NCBI GenBank assembly: GCA_903859115.1
Contig: CAIOLH010000216.1
Coordinates: 1-6,106 of the forward strand
DNA from: an uncultured Opitutia bacterium
GTDB lineage: Bacteria > Verrucomicrobiota > Verrucomicrobiae > Opitutales > UBA953
Direction of reading: 5' to 3'
Length of the DNA: 6,106 bases
The first letter of the stretch is position 1, and each line of letters begins with the position of its first letter. The notes below the pieces were generated by a model. It was not told the origin of the DNA. It made no database searches and worked only from the letters and a program-made list of their open reading frames with translations. Position numbers and translations under genes: made by a program. Shown in pieces: positions 1 to 6,106 of the stretch.

Positions 1-97
1 AGGCATGGGGAGAAGTAGATAGGAAAATTAAATTTTCAGTTGTTCACACGTGGGTGCGACTCCTTGACAGTTAGCCTCTGTATGCAAATCTTACGGC
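1..97. other. 5' flank upstream of trpG/pabA, no assignable gene
   Basis: No gene can be assigned here. On the plus strand one frame stays open from the window edge to a TAG at 72-74 (about 23 codons) and two others stop at 16-18 and 20-22. Any of these could be the tail of an upstream gene, but none gives a recognisable C-terminus. A small AT-rich inverted repeat (GAAAAT-TAA-ATTTTC, 23-37) and a perfect TTGACA hexamer at 64-69 are present. The stretch most likely holds the promoter region of the downstream cluster. Confidence 0.4.
64..92 (+). promoter_or_regulatory. Candidate promoter for the trpG/pabA-led cluster
   Basis: A perfect -35 hexamer TTGACA (64-69) is followed after 17 nt by AATCTT (87-92), which matches the -10 consensus at only three of six positions. 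An alternative reading is an extended -10, TGC followed by AAATCT (83-91), with a 16-nt spacer. With either, RNA would start within a few bases of the GTG at 98, which would make the message nearly or fully leaderless. The -35 is strong and the -10 is poor, so this is tentative. Confidence 0.3.
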
Positions 98-661
<564 letters not shown>

Positions 662-664
662 GGT

Positions 665-1138
665 ATGTTCTGTCCTAAGTGCAATCATGAGGACACTAAG
701 GTTCTCGAAACGCGACTCGGAAAAGGCAATCACTCCATTCGCCGTCGGCGCGAATGCTTAGCTTGCGAAACTCGTTTCAGCACCGTGGAAGAAATTGTGC
801 GTGAAGGTTTAGTGGTGGTGAAGAGAAATGGAGCCCGTGAAGAATTTAATATCGCGAAAATTACTTCCGGTATTCGTAAGGCCACGGATAAGCGTCCAGT
901 CGAAGTTGAACGAATCAATTTACTGATTTCAGAAGTCGTCGAAGGCTTGCAAAAGAAATTTGAAGATGAAGTCCCATCGAGTGCCATCGGCGAAGAAATC
1001 ATGTCGCATTTACAAGCGGTGGATCAAATTGCCTATGTGCGTTATGCGAGTGTGTATCGCGAGTTTCGTGATATTGAAGAATTAGCGAAAGCGATCGAAC
1101 AACTGCGGACCAAAGGAAAGAAGTCGAATGACCGCTGA
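665..1138 (+). CDS. nrdR: Transcriptional repressor NrdR
   Basis: NrdR is the nucleotide-sensing repressor of ribonucleotide reductase genes. It binds paired NrdR boxes through an N-terminal zinc ribbon and reads ATP/dATP through an ATP-cone. All of this is visible: Cys3-x2-Cys6 and Cys31-x2-Cys34 are the zinc ligands, with the family signature SIRRRRECLAC at 24-34, and the ATP-cone runs from about residue 49 (VVVKRNGAREEF) to about 137, including the YVRYASVYREF segment. The 157 residues match the family's usual length. The residue after each zinc knuckle, usually Gly, is Asn7 and Glu35 here. The start lies 3 nt after the previous stop. The only purine-rich bases (AAGG) end one base before the ATG, so coupling is likelier than a standard ribosome site. 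No nrd gene and no obvious NrdR box lies in the window, so its targets are elsewhere. Confidence 0.96.
   Translation: MFCPKCNHEDTKVLETRLGKGNHSIRRRRECLACETRFSTVEEIVREGLVVVKRNGAREEFNIAKITSGIRKATDKRPVEVERINLLISEVVEGLQKKFEDEVPSSAIGEEIMSHLQAVDQIAYVRYASVYREFRDIEELAKAIEQLRTKGKKSNDR
1113..1120 (+). promoter_or_regulatory. Probable ribosome binding site for the 158-residue protein
   Basis: A purine-rich AAAGGAAAG tract near the 3' end of nrdR contains AGGA (1114-1117) about 10 nt before the ATG at 1128. No comparable sequence precedes the alternative in-frame ATG at 1146, so this favours the upstream start. It is the only Shine-Dalgarno-like site at a sensible distance from any start in the window. 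Confidence 0.45.
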
Positions 1139-1604
1139 TACTCCAATGCGCACGGGTCAGTTGCGTACACTTAACTCAATGCTCGCGAGGTTGGTGGGTA
1201 CGGACTCGCTATTACGCCGAGACGTCGATGCAGTGGTGCGACTTTATGAGGCGGACGAACAGTCGTCGCGGGGTTTGGATACTAAGGGGCTCGCTGAGGC
1301 TGCTAGCCATTTATTGCATTTGTTATCTCCCGATCAAGTGGCGCCTGCGATAGCGGTTTTGGACCATCGCGAAGAGCCTTTTGAGCCACTTTGGGCTCCG
1401 CAACGATTGGAGAATGCCCTGGCAGAGGTGGGTGATGCGCAGGACGTTTTATTGTGGGTAGTGGGCTTACAGGACCAATTTTTATCAGGGGCTAAGGCTC
1501 GTTCGGCAAAATGTCGTCGTGCCTATGATGAAGCGGTGGAGTCGGTCAATGCACTGACTGCTAAACTATCCGACCGTAGACGCGTGACGGTGGTTGTGTT
1601 ATAA
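1128..1604 (+). CDS. Hypothetical protein, 158 residues, family not recognised
   Basis: I do not recognise this protein. It looks soluble and largely helical: Leu/Ala/Glu/Asp-rich stretches without signal peptide or membrane segment, a low-complexity linker around the EEPFEPLWAP segment, one cysteine (in SAKCRR), and a C-terminal RRR followed by a hydrophobic VTVVVL tail. It has about 15 Arg but only 4 Lys, whereas the HIT protein next door has 9 Lys and 4 Arg, so its composition stands apart. It overlaps the end of nrdR by 11 nt and ends 7 nt before the HIT gene. Same-strand packing between two conserved genes, a plausible ribosome site and a full-length open frame support it as a real gene. 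The ATG at 1128 is preferred over the in-frame ATG at 1146. Its position suggests a housekeeping or lineage-specific role, but no function can be given. Confidence 0.75.
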   Translation: MTADTPMRTGQLRTLNSMLARLVGTDSLLRRDVDAVVRLYEADEQSSRGLDTKGLAEAASHLLHLLSPDQVAPAIAVLDHREEPFEPLWAPQRLENALAEVGDAQDVLLWVVGLQDQFLSGAKARSAKCRRAYDEAVESVNALTAKLSDRRRVTVVVL

Positions 1605-1605
1605 T
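1577..1605 (+). promoter_or_regulatory. Candidate internal promoter for hit-tsaB-alr, leaderless geometry
   Basis: A perfect -10 hexamer TATAAT (1600-1605) spans the stop codon of the 158-residue gene. Exactly 17 nt upstream is TAGACG (1577-1582), matching TTGACA at four of six positions. Six bases separate the -10 from the A of the HIT ATG at 1612, so transcription would begin at the start codon itself. That would explain why the HIT gene has no Shine-Dalgarno sequence. An AT-rich intergenic spot can give TATAAT by chance, so confidence is moderate. Confidence 0.4.
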
Positions 1606-1611
1606 TAAACT

Positions 1612-1956
1612 ATGACTGCTAAATCTTTATTTCAAAAAATCGCGGATAAGGAAATTCCGGCAAAGATAATTTATGAAGACGAAAGCTGTGTCGCTTTTCA
1701 TGACATCGCACCGCAGGCCCCCGCACATTTTTTGGTCATTCCCCGTAAATTAATTCCGCGAGTTGCGGAAGCGACTTCGGCGGATGAAACGTTGATTGGA
1801 CATCTACTATTGGTGGCGAAAAAAGTAGCTCACGATTTGAAGTTAGAAAAAGGCTTTCGTATCGTAATCAATAATGGACCTGATGGTGGCGAAACCGTAC
1901 CGCATTTGCATGTGCATGTATTAGGAGGACGTCATCTCAACTGGCCTCCGGGATAA
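1612..1956 (+). CDS. HIT family protein, HINT-type purine nucleoside phosphoramidase
   Basis: This is a small cytoplasmic histidine-triad nucleotide hydrolase of the HINT branch, whose members form dimers and cleave AMP-linked phosphoramidates and aminoacyl-adenylates. The whole 114-residue fold is present, typical for HINT. It opens with the [20 protein letters not shown] strand-helix region (5-24) and [18 protein letters not shown] (29-46). It closes with [10 protein letters not shown], whose His98, His100 and His102 are the triad; His102 is the expected nucleophile by family pattern. Asn87 and Asn88 precede the GxDGG-like turn. The gene starts 7 nt after the previous stop in AT-rich sequence without a Shine-Dalgarno site, and its stop is 1 nt before tsaB. 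The physiological substrate is not shown by the sequence. Confidence 0.95.
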   Translation: MTAKSLFQKIADKEIPAKIIYEDESCVAFHDIAPQAPAHFLVIPRKLIPRVAEATSADETLIGHLLLVAKKVAHDLKLEKGFRIVINNGPDGGETVPHLHVHVLGGRHLNWPPG

Positions 1957-1957
1957 A

Positions 1958-2605
1958 ATGAATGCACACGACCAGCCCTGTTTGGTGATTGACGGATCAG
2001 CCCGCGAGGGTGTCAGGGTAGGCGTGTTGGCGGATGGGCGCTGGGTGGCGGAGTCTGTCGTTGCGGCAGGTGCGTTGGAAGCGACGACCGATTTAACAGC
2101 AGAAGTTTTGAAGAAAGCGCATTTAAAATTTACGGATATTAAATCCTATGCGGTCTGTATTGGTCCGGGTTCTATGTTGGGCATCCGCGTGTCGGCGATG
2201 GCAGTGAGAACTTGGGCTACGTTATATCAGCGCCCCATTTATGTTTGGGAGTCGCTTAAACTTTTAGCTGAGCATGCCTTAGAACAGGGCGTGAAAGTTC
2301 CTTTTGCGGCCATTAATGAGTCACGTTTAAAACGATGGAATTTATTGGCGGTGAAGTCGGCTGACTCCTTGGAGCCTACCGCGGAATTAGAAGTGGATGA
2401 GGTTAATTCCAAAAGACTTGCCTTGGTGATTAATCATTTCGCTGAACCATTTCCGAATGCGAAGGTTATGGACGATGTTTGGAGTCATTTACCAAAATTA
2501 TTTCTTAAGAAAGAGTGTCTAAAGCTCGAACCCAAACCTGATGCCTTGAATCCTGCGGCAGATTATGCCTTATGGTCAGGTGAACGCCACCGTCGCACCC
2601 CATGA
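1958..2605 (+). CDS. tsaB: Divergent TsaB, tRNA t6A37 threonylcarbamoyltransferase complex subunit
   Basis: TsaB (YeaZ) is the non-catalytic, ASKHA-fold partner that supports TsaD with TsaE in adding threonylcarbamoyl to A37 of ANN-decoding tRNAs. Support comes from the N-terminal strand CLVIDGS (8-14), in place of the usual AIDTS, and from the family hallmark GPGSMLGIRVS (69-79), matching the usual GPGSFTGLRIG. The length of 215 is close to the usual 220-235. The C-terminal half is divergent, and the usual HSExLLP segment is replaced by ATTDLTAEVLKKA, so full function is inferred. It begins 1 nt after the HIT stop with no Shine-Dalgarno site, and its TGA overlaps the alr ATG. TsaD, TsaE and TsaC are not in the window. 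A degenerate or specialised ASKHA paralogue is the main alternative. Confidence 0.75.
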   Translation: MNAHDQPCLVIDGSAREGVRVGVLADGRWVAESVVAAGALEATTDLTAEVLKKAHLKFTDIKSYAVCIGPGSMLGIRVSAMAVRTWATLYQRPIYVWESLKLLAEHALEQGVKVPFAAINESRLKRWNLLAVKSADSLEPTAELEVDEVNSKRLALVINHFAEPFPNAKVMDDVWSHLPKLFLKKECLKLEPKPDALNPAADYALWSGERHRRTP

Positions 2606-3744
2606 GTCAATCCGGACATAATACCAGAGCTTGGGTGGAGATTGATTTACCAGCGTTGGATCGAAATGTTGGACGCATAAAACAAGCTTTGCCTAAGCAT
2701 ATTCGTTATGTCGCGGTAGTGAAAGCAGATGCTTACGGGCACGGAATGCCAGAAGTGGTAACACGATTACTGCAAGCAGGAGTGGATACGTTTGCGGTCG
2801 CGAATGTCGTAGAGGCTAGTCGATTAAGGGAAATTAGTCCTGACGCTGATATTTTGTTATTAAGTCCGACTTTACCGAATGAAATGAGTCGAGCGATAGA
2901 ATTGGGCTTAGACATTACCATCAATTCATCGGGAGAAGCCGATGCGATTATTCGGATGGCCGAGTCGATGAAGTTAAAAGCAAGAGTGCACGTAAAAGTG
3001 GACACGGGTATGGGTCGATCGGGTGTTTGGCATGAACAAGCTGAAGAAGTTTTTGCTAAGGTTCTGGCGAGTTCATCGATTATTTGGTGTGGAGTTTATA
3101 CTCACTTTTCAGATGCGGACACGGATACCGATTACACGATTAAGCAGCGCCGAATTTTTCTTAATTTATTACAAAAAATACCGAGCGATATTCACAAAGA
3201 TTTTCTTATTCATGCCGACAACAGTGCCGGTCTAGAAAGCTTTTCATCGGATTCTCCCTTTAATGCGGTACGTATTGGTTTAATGCAGTACGGTTTACCG
3301 CCATCAGCTGGCTCCTTTTTAGCGAGTTTGAAGCCTGATCCCGTTTTATCTTTTCACGCTAAGGTTGTTTTAGTGAAAGATTTACCCGCAGGAACTTCGA
3401 TTGGATATAATCGCACCAAGACTTTGAGTCGTGATTCTAAAATCGCGGTGGTGGCTGTGGGTTATGGTGACGGAGTACCGACGGCGGCGAGTAATCGTGG
3501 GATATTTTTAATCAATGGAAAACGCTGTCCGATACTAGGACGCGTTAGTATGGATCAGACAGTGGTTGATGTGACTGATATCGGACAGGTTAAGCCTGGC
3601 GATGTCGCAACCATCTTAGGTGCGCAAGGAACTGACCGAATTACTGTGACAGAATTCTGTAAGTGGTCGGACTCAATTCCTTGGGAAGCCTTATGCACGC
3701 TGACGCAACGTGTACAGCGCGTCTATCGTTCGGATCGAACCTAA
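2602..3744 (+). CDS. alr: Alanine racemase (PLP-dependent)
   Basis: Alr interconverts L- and D-alanine in the cytoplasm and supplies D-alanine for peptidoglycan. At 380 residues it has the usual length and two domains. The N-terminal TIM barrel carries VVKADAYGHG (39-48), where Lys41 binds PLP. KVDTGMGR (132-139) gives Lys132 at the position that is carbamylated in characterised enzymes, and Arg139. HADNSAG (204-210) and VRIGLMQYG, with Arg224 contacting the PLP pyridine nitrogen, follow. The C-terminal beta domain holds SIGYNRTKT with the second catalytic base Tyr269, GYGDGVP (287-293) and GRVSMDQ (313-319). The start overlaps the tsaB stop (ATGA) with no Shine-Dalgarno site, which implies coupled translation. 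Its TAA overlaps the stop of convergent uxaC. It is intact and complete. Confidence 0.97.
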   Translation: MSQSGHNTRAWVEIDLPALDRNVGRIKQALPKHIRYVAVVKADAYGHGMPEVVTRLLQAGVDTFAVANVVEASRLREISPDADILLLSPTLPNEMSRAIELGLDITINSSGEADAIIRMAESMKLKARVHVKVDTGMGRSGVWHEQAEEVFAKVLASSSIIWCGVYTHFSDADTDTDYTIKQRRIFLNLLQKIPSDIHKDFLIHADNSAGLESFSSDSPFNAVRIGLMQYGLPPSAGSFLASLKPDPVLSFHAKVVLVKDLPAGTSIGYNRTKTLSRDSKIAVVAVGYGDGVPTAASNRGIFLINGKRCPILGRVSMDQTVVDVTDIGQVKPGDVATILGAQGTDRITVTEFCKWSDSIPWEALCTLTQRVQRVYRSDRT

Positions 3745-5147
3745 AGTTTGAAACCAAAATACTTTTTAGCGTTTTGGTAACTCACGTCGGCGATGAGTTT
3801 CTCGGTCCACTCAGAACGATCTGGGATACGACCGGAATCGACGTCACTGCCTACCAGATCGCAAAGAATGCGACGGAAGTATTCGTGACGTGGGTAGGAA
3901 AGGAAGGAGCGAGAATCGGTGACCATACCCACGAATCGACCGAGCAATCCGAGGTCGGAGAGGGCGTTCATTTGATCGCGCATGCCACGTTCTTGATCAA
4001 GGAACCACCAGCCGGAGCCGTATTGAATCTTTCCAGGGGTGATACCATCTTGGAATGAACCAATCATACAGGCGAACAGGGCGGTGTCGGCTGGATTGAT
4101 ATTATAAATAATAGTTTTACCGAGCGCGTTTTCGCCAGAGAGAGTTCCGAACCAACGAACCAATCCAGGGCCTTGGCGGTAATCGCCGATGGTATCGCAA
4201 CCTGCGTCTGAGCCGAGACGGTTAAGAAGTCCGAGGTTTGGATCACGGACGGGTCCGAGGTGGAGCTGAGTGGTCCAATCCTTAGCGTGATTTAAACGAC
4301 CTACATGCAACATGATGTAGGCAGTAAACTTTTCGGTTTCTGTGAAAGTAGCAGCGGTGCCTTTTTGGGCTTTTTCCCAAATCGATTTTGCTTCGGCGTC
4401 GGTGCAGGTGACGTCAGGTAAATATTCTAATCCGTGGTCGGTCGCGCGACAGCCAGCGGCAGCGAAATCATCGTGACGTTTATTTAGTGCAGCGATGAGA
4501 CCTTCAAAAGTATCGGCATTTTTTCCGCTGATGGCGGAGAGACGTTTGGCCCAAGCTTGAACGCGTTCAGGAAGATGAACTTTAAGGCAGGCGTCAGGAC
4601 GGAAAGTCGGAACGATTTGTGTTTTGAATCCAGACTTCGCAATGGCGTGATGGTAGTCGAGTGAGTCAGCTGGATCATCGGTCGTGCCGACTAATTCTAC
4701 TTTCATTAAAGAAAGAATACCACGAGCGGTGAGGTTGCTGTGTTTTAATTGGCGATTCGCTTCGTCCCAAATCGGCTGAGCAGTGGCGCCTTCTAAAATA
4801 TCGTGAATACCGAAGTGACGACGCAGTTCCAGATGAGTCCAGTGGAAGAGAGGATTTCGTAAAGTTTGGGGAACCGTTTCAGCCCAAGCTTGGAATTTTT
4901 CGCGTGAAGTTGTTTTACTACCCGTGATGTAATCTTCGTTTACGCCACAAGCACGCATCGCGCGCCACTTGTAGTGATCGCCGGCGAGCCAGACGGCGGA
5001 GAGATCTTCGAAGCGACGATCTTCGGCGATATCTTTGGGGCTAAGGTGGCAGTGGTAATCTACAATTCCCTGTGACTTCGCTACTTTGTGGTAGAGAGAC
5101 TGAGCGGTCGGCCCAGCGAGGAGGAAATTGTCGTCGAGAAATGCCAT
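3741..5147 (-). CDS. uxaC: Uronate (glucuronate) isomerase
   Basis: UxaC, an amidohydrolase-superfamily TIM-barrel enzyme, converts D-glucuronate to D-fructuronate and D-galacturonate to D-tagaturonate in the cytoplasm. With the ATG at 5147 it has 468 residues, the family's usual size. Visible signatures are DYHCHLSP with metal-site His32 and His34, GDHYKWRAMR (56-65), NPLFHWTHLELRR (98-110), GTTDDP (154-159), YGSGWWFLDQ, and TDSRSFLSYPRHEYFRR near 410-426, with the conserved active-site Asp and Arg. The frame can be extended ten codons to a GTG at 5177, but those codons overlap the conserved VDGGF end of the upstream reductase, while MAFLDDNFLL aligns with the family N-terminus, so the ATG 4 nt after the reductase stop is chosen. 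It lacks a Shine-Dalgarno site and is last in the cluster. The codons I read give no sign of damage. Confidence 0.97.
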   Translation of the reverse strand: MAFLDDNFLLAGPTAQSLYHKVAKSQGIVDYHCHLSPKDIAEDRRFEDLSAVWLAGDHYKWRAMRACGVNEDYITGSKTTSREKFQAWAETVPQTLRNPLFHWTHLELRRHFGIHDILEGATAQPIWDEANRQLKHSNLTARGILSLMKVELVGTTDDPADSLDYHHAIAKSGFKTQIVPTFRPDACLKVHLPERVQAWAKRLSAISGKNADTFEGLIAALNKRHDDFAAAGCRATDHGLEYLPDVTCTDAEAKSIWEKAQKGTAATFTETEKFTAYIMLHVGRLNHAKDWTTQLHLGPVRDPNLGLLNRLGSDAGCDTIGDYRQGPGLVRWFGTLSGENALGKTIIYNINPADTALFACMIGSFQDGITPGKIQYGSGWWFLDQERGMRDQMNALSDLGLLGRFVGMVTDSRSFLSYPRHEYFRRILCDLVGSDVDSGRIPDRSEWTEKLIADVSYQNAKKYFGFKL

Positions 5148-5151
5148 GGGA

Positions 5152-5925
5152 TTAAATTGCTTTCGCAGCGAAACCACCGTCGACTACGATTTCGGCTCCG
5201 GTGATGAAACTACCCGCGTCGGAGGCCATCAATAAGCAGGCACCGATGAGTTCATTAGCTTCACCGAAACGTCCCATCGGAGTTTTTCCGAGAATTTGTG
5301 AAACGCGCTCAGGGGTGAGCACTTTGCGATTTTGTTCAGCAGGGAAAAATCCAGGGATGAGGGTGTTTACGCGAACGCCGTTCGGTGCCCATTCGCGAGC
5401 GAGGTTCTTCGACAGATTATGTACGGCAGCTTTGGTGGCAGAGTAAGTGAAGACGCGAGAGAGAGGGACGATACCAGACTCTGAGCCGAGATTGATGATT
5501 GAACCTTTACCTGCTTTGACCATGGCTTCACCGAATACTTGTGAACCGAGAACCACGCTCTTGATATTAACTGAGATGATACGATCCAGTTCGGTCTCAG
5601 CGATTTCGAAGAAGGGAGTAGCGGAGTTTACGCCGGCACCATTGATGAGGATATCGATTTTTCCGTGAGTAGCTAAAATTTTATCACGGAGTACGATAAG
5701 ATCGTTTTTGTTAGTCGCTTCGCAGGACATGAATTCACCTTTACCGCCAGCAGACTTAATTTTAGCGAGACGAGCATCGGCCTTAGCGGGGTCGCGTCCG
5801 ACGAGAATCACGTGAGCACCAGCGGAGGCAAAACCTTCGGCGACAGCACCACAAAGTTCGCCCGTTCCGCCGATGATGACGGCAACGCGACCTTTGAGGG
5901 AGAAGAGTTCGAGGGAGGATTGCAT
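5152..5925 (-). CDS. uxuB: SDR-family fructuronate reductase (D-mannonate oxidoreductase, UxuB/YjmF type)
   Basis: This classical short-chain dehydrogenase of 257 residues probably reduces D-fructuronate to D-mannonate, the step after UxaC. The catalytic tetrad is complete: Asn120, Ser148, Tyr161 and Lys165 (YSATK), with NGAG at 95-98. The segments [10 protein letters not shown] (191-200) and TPMGRFG (215-221) resemble the SDR-type mannonate oxidoreductases such as Bacillus YjmF, not KduD or FabG. The nucleotide loop reads [11 protein letters not shown] (17-27), where Ile18 stands at the usual Thr and Cys25 at a usual Gly. Arg44 after the second strand hints at NADP(H). It ends 4 nt before uxaC and follows kdgK by 67 nt. 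No Shine-Dalgarno site precedes the ATG, only AT-rich bases. The exact substrate rests on context and motif memory; a related sugar-acid dehydrogenase is possible. Confidence 0.82.
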   Translation of the reverse strand: MQSSLELFSLKGRVAVIIGGTGELCGAVAEGFASAGAHVILVGRDPAKADARLAKIKSAGGKGEFMSCEATNKNDLIVLRDKILATHGKIDILINGAGVNSATPFFEIAETELDRIISVNIKSVVLGSQVFGEAMVKAGKGSIINLGSESGIVPLSRVFTYSATKAAVHNLSKNLAREWAPNGVRVNTLIPGFFPAEQNRKVLTPERVSQILGKTPMGRFGEANELIGACLLMASDAGSFITGAEIVVDGGFAAKAI

Positions 5926-5934
5926 TTTATTTTA

Positions 5935-5966
5935 GGGGACACGGTGACACGGGGACACGGTGACAA
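5935..5966 (+). repeat. Tandem repeat, two 16-bp copies built from four 8-bp units
   Basis: The sequence reads GGGGACACGGTGACAC (5935-5950) followed at once by GGGGACACGGTGACAA (5951-5966), so the copies differ only in the last base. Each copy is two related octamers, GGGGACAC and GGTGACAC, giving four units of GGKGACAM. The array lies 9 nt upstream of the SDR start codon, in the gap between kdgK and the reductase, so it would be in the transcript leader if the cluster is co-transcribed. It has no long self-complementarity and does not look like a terminator. Confidence 0.9.
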
Positions 5967-5992
5967 GGGTTAATGAGTAGTTTGTTTAGAGT

Positions 5993-6106
5993 TTAGCGGA
6001 CGACGCGGGCGCCGCCACCGGAGATTTGCTTTTCAACTTCTTTACGGGTCACCATGGAGGTGTCACCTGGAGTTGTTGAGGCAAGTGCGCCGTGGGCTGC
6101 ACCGTA
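5993..6106 (-). CDS. kdgK: 2-keto-3-deoxygluconate kinase, C-terminal fragment (PfkB family)
   Basis: Only the last 37 codons lie in the window; the gene runs off the 6106 edge. The visible peptide has GALASTTPGDTSMVT, the closing helix region of PfkB/ribokinase-family sugar kinases, followed by RKEVEKQISGGGARVVR and TAA. The PGD(T/F) segment with a final GG-x-RVxR tail is the pattern I know from KDG kinases of pectin- and uronate-degrading bacteria. KdgK phosphorylates 2-keto-3-deoxygluconate to KDPG, the shared later step of the pathway started by UxaC and the reductase. Family assignment from a tail alone is limited, and another PfkB sugar kinase is possible, but the genomic context fits KdgK. 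It is the first of the three visible minus-strand genes in transcription order. Confidence 0.78.
   Translation of the reverse strand, partial: YGAAHGALASTTPGDTSMVTRKEVEKQISGGGARVVR

Noticed and set aside
23..37. Inverted repeat GAAAAT-TAA-ATTTTC as an operator or terminator
   Set aside because: The arms are only 6 bp and nearly all A/T with a 3-nt loop and no following T run, too weak to call.
1923..1928. Perfect AGGAGG hexamer inside the HIT gene, a possible ribosome site for tsaB
   Set aside because: It encodes the conserved Leu-Gly-Gly after the histidine triad and ends about 29 nt before the tsaB ATG, too far to act as its site, with no nearer start codon.
3663..4058. 131-codon plus-strand open frame across the alr end and antisense to uxaC
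   Set aside because: It is out of frame with alr and opposite to a well-supported uxaC, and its translation shows no recognisable domain. It is a shadow frame.
5201..5668. Two adjacent plus-strand open frames opposite the SDR gene
   Set aside because: Both lie wholly within the coding sequence of the reductase, whose catalytic motifs are complete, and their peptides look like random composition.
5934..5967. Minus-strand TTGTCA and TAAAAT in the repeat region as a promoter for the reductase
   Set aside because: The two hexamers are 26 nt apart and the -10-like element ends 3 nt from the ATG, so neither spacing nor start position works.
6058..6068. Palindrome AGGTGTCACCT and a GGTGACAC octamer (minus strand) inside kdgK, matching the upstream tandem repeat unit
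   Set aside because: It encodes the conserved Pro-Gly-Asp-Thr-Ser of the kinase, so coding constraint explains it; a link to the repeat array is not needed.

Overview
The window is an ordinary bacterial chromosome segment of moderate GC (roughly 45-50% by eye). It holds two gene clusters that converge tail to tail. No rRNA, tRNA, CRISPR array, insertion sequence or phage gene was seen. The gene mix (SDR-type fructuronate reductase beside uxaC and a KDG kinase with a GGGxRVxR tail), the divergent TsaB and the near absence of Shine-Dalgarno sequences would fit a carbohydrate-degrading bacterium of the Verrucomicrobia/Planctomycetes/Bacteroidetes kind. Verrucomicrobia (Opitutae-like) is my best guess, but it is inference from protein flavour only.

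Plus strand, 98-3744: a tightly packed housekeeping cluster. The order is a TrpG/PabA-type glutamine amidotransferase (98-661), the ribonucleotide reductase repressor NrdR (665-1138), an unrecognised 158-residue protein (1128-1604), a HIT/HINT nucleotide hydrolase (1612-1956), a divergent TsaB for tRNA t6A modification (1958-2605), and alanine racemase Alr (2602-3744). Gaps are 1-7 nt, or the genes overlap by 4 or 11 nt, so co-transcription and translational coupling are likely. A candidate promoter inside the end of the 158-residue gene would start RNA exactly at the HIT start codon.

Minus strand, 6106 down to 3741: a hexuronate catabolism cluster. In transcription order it holds the C-terminus of a 2-keto-3-deoxygluconate kinase (KdgK, cut by the window edge), a short intergenic stretch with a tandem repeat, an SDR fructuronate reductase (UxuB/YjmF type), and uronate isomerase UxaC. 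Together these convert D-glucuronate to D-fructuronate (UxaC), then to D-mannonate (SDR), and phosphorylate KDG to KDPG (KdgK). Mannonate dehydratase (UxuA) and KDPG aldolase (Eda) are missing from the window and would be expected nearby.

The most unusual features are the tandem array of GGGGACAC/GGTGACAC units just upstream of the reductase, the lack of Shine-Dalgarno sites at seven of eight visible gene starts with possible leaderless geometry at two of them, the Arg-rich, Lys-poor orphan protein inside the housekeeping cluster, and the 4-nt overlap of the alr and uxaC stop codons with no room for a terminator. I did not find a convincing new multi-gene system.
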